NCBI GenBank assembly: GCA_020718525.1
Contig: DYRX01000065.1
Span: 1 to 15,215, forward strand
DNA: 15,215 nucleotides
Direction of reading: 5' to 3'
Origin: Victivallis vadensis
Lineage (GTDB): Bacteria > Verrucomicrobiota > Lentisphaeria > Victivallales > GWF2-50-93
The translations under genes were made by a program, and so were the position numbers. The notes below the pieces were generated by a model that searched no databases, was not told the DNA's origin, and was given only the letters and a program-made list of their open reading frames with translations. Every line of letters begins with the position of its first letter. Positions within the stretch are counted from its first letter, which is position 1. Below are positions 6,690-15,030 of this stretch, piece after piece.

Positions 6690-8564
6690 ATGGCAGAGCG
6701 CAGGGAAGATAAATTCATATCCAGTCTTGAGCCGTTCATCCGGACGGATGAGGCGCTCATGATGATGCAGGAGCTTTCCGGGATCGAAGCCCGGACGGAT
6801 TTCGAGTCCTTTGAGAGCTCCTCTGCATTCATGGAAGCTAAGTTCAAAAAGCTCGGTGCCGTTTCGGAGGTCCTCCGATTTCCGGCAGATGGCAAAGGGA
6901 GAATCTGCGCCTGGACAACACCGCTTGCTTTCGTGACCAGATCCGCGAGGCTGGAAACGCTTTCTCCGAAGAGTAGGCTTGTAGCCGACCGCAGTGCGGA
7001 GCCGAATACGGCAATGATTGGAAGCGGCTACACCGGTCCGGACGGCATCTCCGCAGAACTAGTTGAAATAGAATCCTTCAAAGATTTCGAAACGAAGGAT
7101 GTCTCCGGGAAAATCGTACTGTCCAGAACGCTCAGACCCGGCGCGCTCAAGACCAGGCTTCTTTCGCTTGGCGCAAAGGGACTGGTCTCCGCTTTTACAG
7201 ATGTGAAGCCTGATCCGGACGACAAAGTAAAGTGGATCAACTGCTGGGATTCCGAGTCCGATGGATGGCTCCCGACACTGGCGTCACGCAGGGACAATTT
7301 CCCCGGTGTCTCGATCTCTCCCCGCGAGGGAAAGCGTCTTTCGGAAGAGATTCTCAGCTCGAAGACAATTGCAAAAATCACAGTTGAAGGCGAGTTCTAC
7401 GACGCATCTCTTCCCACCGTTGACGCATTGATTGCCGGCGGCGACAAGGAGGAGATTGTATTGACGGGGCATCTCTTCGAACAGGGCATAATTGACAACG
7501 CATCAGGTGTTTCCATCGCCTACTTTGTCACCAGGGCACTTTGCGAATTCAGAGACTCGAATCCGTCCCGCGGCGGTTTTAAAAGATCCGTCCGGCATTT
7601 CCATGGACAGGAATGCTATTCGGCAATGGCTCTCAAGTCATTGGGACTCAGAGACTTCAAAAGTTCTTTGTCTTTGATTTGCCTCGACATGATTGGGATT
7701 GCGGATGCCCCGATTGTGCTGAAGCCCGGCTTGATGGCTTCGCAGTCGTTTTCATTTTTCCTGATGAAGAAGTTTCTCTCGCGGGTAGCCGAAATCAAGG
7801 GTGTCTCAGTCCGCTTTGACAGGGAATTCGAGATCAACTGCACCATACTTGCGGAGCCTGCGCTCGCCGCGCTTCCAGGTTTCCTTGTCACCCAGGACAA
7901 TCCAGACTGGCACAGCTCGGGCGACAGATGGCCGCTGAGGAAGCCCGACCGCAAGATTGTCGAATCTGCGCTCCTTGCGGTTTCGGCATGGCTCTCATTC
8001 ATGCTTTCGGCAGACTATGACGACATGCTCTGGCTCCTTGGCGAATATCAGAAAGATATCGGGCAGGATCTTGCATCTGGAAAAATTAGAGACCATTCGA
8101 TCTATTTCGAAATCAAGGAGATGGAACTGAAATCAATGCTTAAAATGGTTTCCGGCGAGAATCGCATCAAGCTCGGAACCGAGATTGACGATATCATGTC
8201 CGGCCTGCGCTCTTCAGTGAAGGAATGGGTTTTTCTGACACCTTCGGGCACGGAAGATGAAGTCCGCGCCGCATCCTCGCTTTTTCCAAGAACTTTGATC
8301 GGGGGCACAGCGTCGGACGCATGCTTTGACGCCGAGCAGTTGAAGCGGATCGGCTCGCCAAAATGGAGCAATCTTCAGCTTCTCCTCAAGAGCTGGGCTG
8401 ACGGACACAGAAGCATCAGCGAAATATGCAGGCATGTCCTTTTCGAGTCGGGCATGCCGGCGAACGGAAAGCTTAAGCTCGCATATGCCATTGACTTCTT
8501 CAGGATTTACGCGAAACAGGGACTGGCAGAGATGAATGAACGAAAGGATGAACACTCCGTATGA
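6690..8564 (+). CDS. M28/DUF4910-like metallopeptidase with PA-like insert and C-terminal winged helix
   Basis: This 624-residue protein has no signal peptide, so it is probably cytoplasmic. A PA-like segment (about 115-175, VSGKIVLSRTLRPG then GAKGLVSAF) precedes an M28-type aminopeptidase core. Likely metal and catalytic residues are H261 (VLTGHLFEQG), D269 (IIDNASGVS), E308 (HGQECYS), D333 (LICLDMIG) and H408 (NPDWHSSGD). The usual M28 Glu-Glu pair reads Glu-Cys. The NASG motif and the E308 context resemble the DUF4910 branch. The last 70 residues or so (WADGHRSISEI...AIDFFRIYAKQGLAEM) look like a winged-helix domain often appended in that branch. It would cleave N-terminal amino acids from peptides; the substrate is unknown. 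It starts three bases after serA and overlaps the fusion-protein start in ATGA. Confidence 0.8.
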   Translation: MAERREDKFISSLEPFIRTDEALMMMQELSGIEARTDFESFESSSAFMEAKFKKLGAVSEVLRFPADGKGRICAWTTPLAFVTRSARLETLSPKSRLVADRSAEPNTAMIGSGYTGPDGISAELVEIESFKDFETKDVSGKIVLSRTLRPGALKTRLLSLGAKGLVSAFTDVKPDPDDKVKWINCWDSESDGWLPTLASRRDNFPGVSISPREGKRLSEEILSSKTIAKITVEGEFYDASLPTVDALIAGGDKEEIVLTGHLFEQGIIDNASGVSIAYFVTRALCEFRDSNPSRGGFKRSVRHFHGQECYSAMALKSLGLRDFKSSLSLICLDMIGIADAPIVLKPGLMASQSFSFFLMKKFLSRVAEIKGVSVRFDREFEINCTILAEPALAALPGFLVTQDNPDWHSSGDRWPLRKPDRKIVESALLAVSAWLSFMLSADYDDMLWLLGEYQKDIGQDLASGKIRDHSIYFEIKEMELKSMLKMVSGENRIKLGTEIDDIMSGLRSSVKEWVFLTPSGTEDEVRAASSLFPRTLIGGTASDACFDAEQLKRIGSPKWSNLQLLLKSWADGHRSISEICRHVLFESGMPANGKLKLAYAIDFFRIYAKQGLAEMNERKDEHSV

Positions 8565-9883
8565 GCGAGAAGGAGCAGGCCGCCGAACTATCTGCGGGCG
8601 CCGGAAAGCGCCCTCTTTTCTGGGGAATATTGATTGTCGCATTTTCAGTGGCACTCCTCTTCCTTCTGATTTATTTGAAGCCGGAGCCAAAGACAAAGCC
8701 TGTGGAGGAAAAGACCAGCTCGGTCAAGGTGATTGACGCGGTGAAGAAGAACTTCTCTCCGGTTGTTTTGGCATATGGCACTGCCGAGCCGGTGAAATCC
8801 GTTGACATACATGCCGAAGTGAAGGGCAGGATTGTCTCTTGCATCCCGGACTTCAAGCCGGGCGTCATTGTCGAGAAGGGTGAGACAATTCTTGAAATAG
8901 ATTCCTCTGACTATAAAGTGGACTTTGAGCAGTCTGAAGCCAGCATCGAAGTCATCCGCGCCACAATTTCAGAACTACTGCAAAAGGAAAAGGACGACAA
9001 GGAGAGGCTCGAAGTACTGGGGAGAGACCTGGAGCTTTCCGCAAAGAATTTGCAGAGAGTCAGATCCCTTTTTGAGAAGAACGCGATTTCCGAGCTCGAG
9101 CTCGACAAGGGTGAGCAGACATATGTGAACCGCAAAAACGAGCTGATTCAGTTGCGCAGTCTGGTAGCCCAGTATCCTTCCAAAGTCGCGTCCCTCAGAG
9201 CCCAGGAAAAGTCCGCCGAATCAAACAGGAAAGATGCCCTTCTTGCCCTTGAACGCTGTGTAATAAAAAGTCCGTTCAGGGGCAGAATCGAGTCTGAAAG
9301 CGCGGAACTTGGACAGTATTTGTCGGCAGGACAGAAGATTCTCAGCATCGCGGACGATTCCCAGATGGAGATAAAAGTTCCGATTGACGGCGCTGAAGCC
9401 ATCCTGCTCGGCATCTCGGACTCAGGAGGGGCCTACGAAAACTGGTTCAGCGGCATTGAAAATCTCAGGGCTGAAATCGAATGGGTTGACGATCCGGAGC
9501 ATCATTCGTGGCAGGCCCGTGCGAAGAGGGTTGAAAAGTACGATCCCGACACAAGGACCATTCTTCTCGTCGTCTCCCCGGAAGCAGGAAAAGGCGGGAA
9601 ACTTGCGCTGACGTCCGGAATGTTCTGCAGGGTCAGGCTTTTTGGGAGGGAAATATGCGGCATCTTCGAAATTCCCAGGACTGCTATGCAGTTCCGCGGA
9701 AAGATTGCAGTTGTGGACAGGGAGAACCGGATTGCCGAAAGAGACATACGGATTCTCAGCCGCGGAGAGGACTCCTTCGTTGTTTCGGAGGGTATTTCAG
9801 AGGGCGACATGGTTGTATCCCACCGCATCCCGTTCGGAATGGTGAACGGAACTAAAGTGAATCCGGAACGGCCTGCAAAATGA
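8561..9883 (+). CDS. RND efflux membrane fusion (periplasmic adaptor) protein
   Basis: This 440-residue protein links an inner-membrane RND pump to an outer-membrane channel. One N-terminal transmembrane anchor (about 19-39, FWGILIVAFSVALLFLLIYL) leaves the rest in the periplasm. The first lipoyl half (about 80-116, ...HAEVKGRIVS...VEKGETILEIDSSDY) is followed by a long charged coiled-coil hairpin (about 120-232), then the second lipoyl half (CVIKSPFRGRIESESAELGQYLSAGQ, about 233-258) and beta-barrel and membrane-proximal domains. This order is typical of the AcrA/HlyD-type adaptors. It is anchored by a helix and not by a lipid. The start overlaps the peptidase stop (ATGA) and its own stop overlaps the permease start (ATGA), so the adaptor and pump are made together. 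Confidence 0.92.
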   Translation: MSEKEQAAELSAGAGKRPLFWGILIVAFSVALLFLLIYLKPEPKTKPVEEKTSSVKVIDAVKKNFSPVVLAYGTAEPVKSVDIHAEVKGRIVSCIPDFKPGVIVEKGETILEIDSSDYKVDFEQSEASIEVIRATISELLQKEKDDKERLEVLGRDLELSAKNLQRVRSLFEKNAISELELDKGEQTYVNRKNELIQLRSLVAQYPSKVASLRAQEKSAESNRKDALLALERCVIKSPFRGRIESESAELGQYLSAGQKILSIADDSQMEIKVPIDGAEAILLGISDSGGAYENWFSGIENLRAEIEWVDDPEHHSWQARAKRVEKYDPDTRTILLVVSPEAGKGGKLALTSGMFCRVRLFGREICGIFEIPRTAMQFRGKIAVVDRENRIAERDIRILSRGEDSFVVSEGISEGDMVVSHRIPFGMVNGTKVNPERPAK

Positions 9884-12800
9884 TACGCTCATTTCTAAAG
9901 ACCACCCTTTCCAATCCGGTACTGGTCAACGTACTCATGGTCATGATTCTTGCGACCGGCTACATATCCTGGACGATCATGGTCAGAGAGCGTATGCCTC
10001 GTTTTTCCCTCGACCGGATCACCGTGAGCGTCGCATATCCGGGTGCGGATCCTGAAGAAGTCGAGGAGGGAATCTGCCTCAAGCTCGAAGAGGCTCTTGA
10101 AGGGATCGAGGGAGTGAAGGAGGTTACGAGCACCGCTTCGACCGGGATGGGAAGGGCATTGATCGAATGCGAGGACGACGCCGACGTGTCGGAAGTAAAG
10201 GATGAAGTCACAAACAAGGTTGACTCGATCAACACTTTCCCCAAAGATGCCGAACGGCCAATAATCAACGAGGAGAAGATCACAAACGATGTGCTCAGCA
10301 TTGCCGTCTGGGGGGATCTGCCAGAATACCAGCTCAAGGAAACCGCCCGGGAAATACAGGAGGAGCTTCTTTCGATAAAGGGAATCAGCCAAGTCAGCAT
10401 AAGCGGAACTAGGGACTACGAAATCGCCATCGAAATCTCAGAGGAAAAGCTTAGAAAATTCAATCTCTCCTTCGCCGATCTCGCCAAAGCGGTATCATCC
10501 AACACCGTCAATCTGCATGGCGGCACGATAAGGACTAAAAACGAGGAGTTCAGGATCAAGACCAACGGCAGGAGATATCTTGCAGACGAATATGACAGGA
10601 TTCCGGTTATCACCCGGGCGGACGGGACTGTCATTTATCTTGGAGATATATCCGAAATCAGAGATTCTTATGACGAGGATGTCGAAACCAAGGCGTTCTT
10701 CAACGGGAGCCCATCTGTTTCGGTTGACGTTTTCAAGACGGAGTCGGAGGATGCACTCAAGATTTCTTCGGCAGTTGCGAAGTACGTCGAGGAAAAGCAG
10801 AAAAAGATTCCGCCAACTTTGCACCTGACCGTGTGGAAGGACAGCTCGAAATTTGTCCTTAGCAGGCTGGATCTTCTGATAAGAAACGGCCGCTTCGGTC
10901 TCATCCTGGTTTTCTTTTCCCTATGGCTATTCCTGGATCTCCGGCTCAGCTTCTGGATAACGATGGGAATACCTCTTTCTGTCGCGGGGGCCCTATCTGT
11001 CATGTATGCGTGCGGTGAAACCCTCAACATGCTCAGCCTCTTCGGACTAATAATGGTTCTCGGTCTCATTGTTGATGATGCGATTGTAGTCGGTGAATCA
11101 ATCTATCACAAGCGGAGCAGTGGCTTGGAGTCCGGCCATGCCGCATTTGAAGGAGTCTCGGATGTCTCCTGGCCAGTGATCGCCTCGGTCGTAACAACGA
11201 TCATCGCATTCATTCCTCTTTTTTTCATATCCGGCATCATGGGCAAGTTTATCGGACACATCCCTCTGCCAGTGATTGCGGCGCTCTCCTTTTCGCTTTT
11301 TGAAAGTCTTTTCATGCTCCCGGTCCACCTCAGAAACCTGCCGGCAGTTGCATCTGCAAGCAGACGAAGCTGGAGATTTGCGAAGTACGCAGAATATGTC
11401 CGTGAATACACAAGAGGGCGGCTGGAGAGCTTCATTTCGCGTGTATATGGACCATTTGTAAGGCGGACACTGCGCTGGCGCTATTTCGTTCTCTGCTCCG
11501 CGATTTCCCTGGTGATTTTCACTGTCGCACTAGTGAAGGGCGGGGTTATCAAGTTCGTATTTTTCCCCGAAAGCGACAACGATTTTCTGAGAGCCAAAGT
11601 CGAGATCTCACCAGGAACTCCGTCCTCTGAAACTTCACGCGTCATGGAGAGGCTTCTAGATGCCTGGAAAAAGGTCGAGTCAGAGACAAAGGTGCCAAAG
11701 GGAGAAACGCTTACCAAGGCTGTATTCACCCTGACAGGCGGCAATATTGGCGGAGGCAGTGGCGGCAACAATGTCTTGGAAGTCTCCATCGAGATGCTCG
11801 CATCCGAAATAAGAAACATCCACTACAAGGATCTTCTGCAGAAATGGCAGGACAGGCTGGGAAAAATTCCGGAAGCTGTCGCGACAAGCTTTGGAACTTT
11901 TCAAAGAGGTCCCGGCGGGAACCCCATCGAAGTCAGACTCTATGGGAACGATCAGGAGACTCTTGTTGATGCGGCGTCGGATCTGCTCGCGGAGCTTGAC
12001 GCATTCAAAGGAGTTTTCGACTCCCAGATGGACTACCGCCCCGGACTGCGCGAATTCCGCATATCCCTGAAGCCCGAAGCCGAAGCCATGGGACTGAGCA
12101 TCAACGACATCGCCACTTCCCTCAACAGCGCCTTCTATGGAGCCGAATCCCTCAGGATACAAAGGGGGAGAGACGAGGTCAAAGTCAAGATCAAGTTCCC
12201 GGAGAAGGACGGCAGGGACTCCATATCATATTTTGAAAAGATGCGCCTGAAAAATCTGAAAGGATCGAGGATCCCGCTTCTCAGCGTCGCCGATGTGAAG
12301 CTTGTCGAAGGGGAAAGCAGGATCAACCGCGAAAAGCGCAAAAGGCTGGTCAAAGTCACAGCAGATGTGAACAGGCGTCTTGCAAATGCCGAAGAAATAA
12401 TGGCGAAGCTCGAGAGCAGGACACTTCCGGATCTGTCGAAAAAATTCAGCGGCGTCTCATGGTCAACAGAAGGAGAAACCCAGGAAAGACGAGAATCCAT
12501 TTCAGGTCTCCTCCTAGGATTCCTGTTCGCGATGTTTGGAATTTATCTTATTATTTCAGCCGTATTCAAATCCTACGTCCAGCCCGTCCTGATCATGATA
12601 ACAATTCCCATGGGGATAATTGGGGCTTCCCTGGCGCACATAGTGCTGGGACTTCCCATAACCATCACAATGATGAGCATGTTCGGCATGGTCGCGCTCT
12701 CGGGAATTGTCGTCAACGACGCAATTGTCCTCATTGACTGCGTGAACGAGCATATCGCCTCCGGAGAAGGCGTGACCGACGCCCTTTGCAAGGCGGGCTC

Positions 12801-13107
12801 ACGCCGCTTCCGCGCAATATTTCTGACGACTCTCACCACATTCGTCGGGCTTGCACCTATGATACTGGAGAGGAGCATGCAGGCGAGATACCTTGTTCCA
12901 ATGGCGGTTTCTATAGCCTTCGGCGTCGCATTCGCCACACTTCTCACGCTACTTCTTATTCCGTGTATGTTTTTGATACTTAACGATTTGAGAAGACTTT
13001 CAGCCTACATCGCGTCCGGAGCCAAAATCTGGCCAGACATGGATTCAGTCGAGCCAGCCGGAAAAAAGAAGACGGATGCTCTTTCCGCAGAAGAAGTTCC
13101 AGTCTGA
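9880..13107 (+). CDS. RND-family efflux transporter permease (AcrB/HAE-1 type)
   Basis: This 1075-residue inner-membrane proton-driven exporter is of usual RND length. TM1 is at about 12-32. The first porter region (VSVAYPGADPEEVEEGI, about 49) precedes TM2-6 (about 337-480), with the proton-relay pair D399-D400 in TM4 (GLIVDDAIVVGESI). A second large periplasmic half lies between TM7 (about 535) and TM8 (about 875). In TM10 the motif reads VVN946-D947-AIVLID where AcrB has a lysine (KNAI); the Asn form is seen in many RND relatives. A glycine-rich loop (TGGNIGGGSGGNN, 619-631) lies in the second porter half. The substrate cannot be read from sequence. No TolC-type outer-membrane partner follows; the operon ends here at a hairpin. 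Confidence 0.95.
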   Translation: MIRSFLKTTLSNPVLVNVLMVMILATGYISWTIMVRERMPRFSLDRITVSVAYPGADPEEVEEGICLKLEEALEGIEGVKEVTSTASTGMGRALIECEDDADVSEVKDEVTNKVDSINTFPKDAERPIINEEKITNDVLSIAVWGDLPEYQLKETAREIQEELLSIKGISQVSISGTRDYEIAIEISEEKLRKFNLSFADLAKAVSSNTVNLHGGTIRTKNEEFRIKTNGRRYLADEYDRIPVITRADGTVIYLGDISEIRDSYDEDVETKAFFNGSPSVSVDVFKTESEDALKISSAVAKYVEEKQKKIPPTLHLTVWKDSSKFVLSRLDLLIRNGRFGLILVFFSLWLFLDLRLSFWITMGIPLSVAGALSVMYACGETLNMLSLFGLIMVLGLIVDDAIVVGESIYHKRSSGLESGHAAFEGVSDVSWPVIASVVTTIIAFIPLFFISGIMGKFIGHIPLPVIAALSFSLFESLFMLPVHLRNLPAVASASRRSWRFAKYAEYVREYTRGRLESFISRVYGPFVRRTLRWRYFVLCSAISLVIFTVALVKGGVIKFVFFPESDNDFLRAKVEISPGTPSSETSRVMERLLDAWKKVESETKVPKGETLTKAVFTLTGGNIGGGSGGNNVLEVSIEMLASEIRNIHYKDLLQKWQDRLGKIPEAVATSFGTFQRGPGGNPIEVRLYGNDQETLVDAASDLLAELDAFKGVFDSQMDYRPGLREFRISLKPEAEAMGLSINDIATSLNSAFYGAESLRIQRGRDEVKVKIKFPEKDGRDSISYFEKMRLKNLKGSRIPLLSVADVKLVEGESRINREKRKRLVKVTADVNRRLANAEEIMAKLESRTLPDLSKKFSGVSWSTEGETQERRESISGLLLGFLFAMFGIYLIISAVFKSYVQPVLIMITIPMGIIGASLAHIVLGLPITITMMSMFGMVALSGIVVNDAIVLIDCVNEHIASGEGVTDALCKAGSRRFRAIFLTTLTTFVGLAPMILERSMQARYLVPMAVSIAFGVAFATLLTLLLIPCMFLILNDLRRLSAYIASGAKIWPDMDSVEPAGKKKTDALSAEEVPV

Positions 13108-13137
13108 ACATTTGACTGCTTTCCGAGCTTGAAATTG

Positions 13138-13168
13138 GGAGCCTGAGAGCTAGCTTAGGCTCCTGTTT
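13138..13168 (+). terminator. Likely intrinsic terminator of the serA-RND operon
   Basis: GGAGCCT (13138-13144) and AGGCTCC (13157-13163) form a perfect GC-rich stem 30 bases after the permease stop. The loop itself contains the self-complementary AGCTAGCT. The tail is only TGTTT, so termination may be weak or assisted. Confidence 0.55.
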
Positions 13169-13228
13169 GCGTAGTCGAATATTTATGATGCTTTGATTTG
13201 CCGCGCGTCAGCATGGATTGTCAATGCC

Positions 13229-13247
13229 TTCTTCGTTGCTCGAAGAA
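13229..13247. repeat. Perfect hairpin TTCTTCG / CGAAGAA
   Basis: Seven-base perfect arms (13229-13235 and 13241-13247) enclose a five-base loop TTGCT. No T-run follows on the plus strand. It lies between the operon terminator and the next promoter. It could be a protein-binding site, a backup terminator or part of a repeat. Confidence 0.4.
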
Positions 13248-13308
13248 TCTGTGTCGGCGTTGGAAGCCGTGTCTCTACTGAACGAGCGCGCAGGCAGGCC
13301 GGAGCGAC

Positions 13309-13338
13309 TTGAGATGCGCGTGCGACGATGCCTATAAC
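13309..13338 (+). promoter_or_regulatory. Candidate promoter for the secreted-protein / ankyrin operon
   Basis: TTGAGA (13309-13314) and TATAAC (13333-13338) each match the sigma-70 consensus at five of six positions, with an 18-base spacer. Initiation near 13345 would give a leader of about 58 bases. The inverted repeat CGTGCG (13319-13324) / CGCACG (13341-13346) spans the -10 box and start point, where an operator could lie. A second -35-like TTGACG at 13359 has no good -10 partner. Confidence 0.4.
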
Positions 13339-13402
13339 AGCGCACGATTAAGCAAATATTGACGGATTGCATGAATAGAAACATTAGTCAGGGAGAATTG
13401 AA

Positions 13403-13936
13403 ATGAGACCTGTTTTTCTTTCTCTTGCATTGCTTTGCGTTTCATCTTCAGTTTGGGCGTTTGATCCCAAAGGCTACGTGGAAGTGGAGCTTGCCAGGCT
13501 CAAGGCTACACCGGAGGAATTTAAAAACAAAAAAATATTCTACATCTCCCGCTATCAGGGCTACAAGACGACATTTCCGCCATACATCGAAAAGTCAGGT
13601 TTCAAGCCGGCGAAGCATTATCTGCTTTCAATCAGCCCCCTGATGGTCCCTGTCATGTCAAAGAAGAACGATGAGACAAACGCTCTGATTCCGACTCTTC
13701 CGAGGGGGAAGGCAGTCAAGGTATATGGCAAGGTGGAGAAGTTCAGGATAGAACCGGAGCTGACCACCCTCCCGCGTTTTTACCTGGATCTCGATCATAT
13801 CGAGGCAGTTGAAGGCGACGTTCCGATCCAGGAAATGAAGGAGGACAAGGTAAATTTTGATCAGCCCGGTCCTGCTGACAATCCAGCTCAGGTTCCCGGA
13901 CAGATTCCGTTTCAAAAGAAAAAATTCAACAGGTGA
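13403..13936 (+). CDS. Secreted protein of unknown function
   Basis: This 177-residue protein has a clear Sec signal peptide (RPVFLSLALLCVSSSVWA, likely cut after A19). The start follows AGGGAG by eight bases. The mature part starts with a helix (VELARLKATPEEFKNKK), then alternating strands including FYISRYQGYKTTF, GKAVKVYGKVEKFRI and RFYLDLDHIEAVEG, and ends in a Pro/Gln/Lys-rich tail. The pattern (P-x-x-F-K-N-K-K, then G-x-x-V-x-V-x-G-K-V, then YLDLDHIEA) recalls small periplasmic OB-fold proteins. This is only a resemblance, and I do not recognise a named family. It is followed four bases later by an ankyrin lipoprotein gene, so the two products probably act together in the envelope. Confidence 0.85.
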   Translation: MRPVFLSLALLCVSSSVWAFDPKGYVEVELARLKATPEEFKNKKIFYISRYQGYKTTFPPYIEKSGFKPAKHYLLSISPLMVPVMSKKNDETNALIPTLPRGKAVKVYGKVEKFRIEPELTTLPRFYLDLDHIEAVEGDVPIQEMKEDKVNFDQPGPADNPAQVPGQIPFQKKKFNR

Positions 13937-13940
13937 TTAA

Positions 13941-14987
13941 ATGACTTGCAGATTCGCGGCTTTTACTGCGGGAGCGTTTTCGATTGCGCTTCTGCTTTCG
14001 TCCTGCGCGACAGATCCCGAAATTGAAAACGCTCGGAACCAATTGCGCTCTCAGGGGATCCCGTTCAACACAAAGGCCTTCTCAAAGGCTTCGGCTGAGG
14101 GGAAGAATGATGTTCTCGCGATCTTTCTAAAAGGCGGAATGGACGTCAATGTGCATGACGACGAGACTGCATTGATTTCCGCCGTCCTTCACAACCGCAA
14201 GGACACTGTCAAATATCTCCTTGACAATGGCGCCGATCCGAATGAGGCCAGTTATCTGGGCTCGCCGCTCTTCATCGCCTCGAAGTATGGATTTTACGAC
14301 ATAGCGAAAATGCTCATTTTGGCGGGAGCCGAACCAGAGTTCGAAAACAAGGCGGGAACGAGCATCCTGATTGAGGCCGTCAAGAACAAGCATCTAGAAG
14401 TGGTGCAGCTGCTTGTTGACGCCGGAGCGGACATCGAAAACGAGGATTCCTTCTACGGCAGGACCCCCATATTTTTCGCGGCCCAGAATGGGGACAAGGA
14501 GATCTTGGCCTATCTCATCGAGAGCGGTGCGTCCGTCAATCAAAAGGATGTGAACATGAATGATCCGCTGAGCCTGGCGTCCGAGGGTGGGTTTCCAGAA
14601 ATCATTGATCTCCTGATAGAGAAAGGATGCAAGCCATGCGACTCGAAAGGCGCCGCCTCGACAGCTGTTCTTTTCGCGTGCTCGGTCAATAAAAACAATG
14701 TCTTGGACACATTTTTTGCAAAGGGACTTTCTCCGAATTGCTTTGCCCCGAACGGAATTCCATTGCTTTCCTGGTGCATAAAAAACAAATATTACGATTC
14801 GGCAAAAACGATAATCAAGAATGGGGCGGACTTGAAGCTTCCCGACAACGATGGAGAAACCCCCTACGACTATGCCCTCTCCTCCGACAAGGACTTCCTC
14901 GATTATTTCAAGGCTCTTGCGGCGAAAAGCGAATCTCCGCCTCCCCAGCAGGAACCAAGTGCAGACGCATCAAAAAAGTCCGAGTAG
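13941..14987 (+). CDS. Ankyrin-repeat lipoprotein
   Basis: This 348-residue protein has a lipoprotein signal peptide with lipobox LLSSC (Cys22), so the mature protein is likely lipid-anchored and periplasmic or surface-exposed. An N-terminal cap (about 35-50) leads into seven or eight ankyrin repeats (about 50-325). Clear repeat cores are ETALISAVLHNRKDTVKYLL, SILIEAVKNKHLEVVQLLVD and TPIFFAAQNGDKEILAYLIE, each ending in a G-A/G-x-(P/V/I)-(N/E) turn. Ankyrin repeats bind proteins, and the partner is unknown. The C-terminal tail is Pro/Gln/Ser/Lys-rich and disordered. The start lies four bases after the previous stop; AGGTGA at 13931-13936 covers that stop and serves as its ribosome site, so coupled translation is likely. 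Confidence 0.92.
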   Translation: MTCRFAAFTAGAFSIALLLSSCATDPEIENARNQLRSQGIPFNTKAFSKASAEGKNDVLAIFLKGGMDVNVHDDETALISAVLHNRKDTVKYLLDNGADPNEASYLGSPLFIASKYGFYDIAKMLILAGAEPEFENKAGTSILIEAVKNKHLEVVQLLVDAGADIENEDSFYGRTPIFFAAQNGDKEILAYLIESGASVNQKDVNMNDPLSLASEGGFPEIIDLLIEKGCKPCDSKGAASTAVLFACSVNKNNVLDTFFAKGLSPNCFAPNGIPLLSWCIKNKYYDSAKTIIKNGADLKLPDNDGETPYDYALSSDKDFLDYFKALAAKSESPPPQQEPSADASKKSE

Positions 14988-15030
14988 GAGCCAATGGCAT
15001 TAGTCAAAACCGAAGCCGATGAAGGAAATT

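Larger units (their letters stand above)
13108..13402. other. Intergenic region after the RND operon
   Basis: These 295 bases hold a terminator-like hairpin (13138-13168), a perfect 7-base-arm hairpin (13229-13247), a short inverted repeat CGTGCG/CGCACG (13319-13346) overlapping a candidate promoter, and the ribosome site of the next gene. No convincing gene is seen. Confidence 0.55.

Noticed and set aside
13213..13281. 22-codon Cys-rich frame (MDCQCLLRCSKNLCRRWKPCLY)
   Set aside because: It has five cysteines but no ribosome site and overlaps a perfect hairpin; chance is likely.
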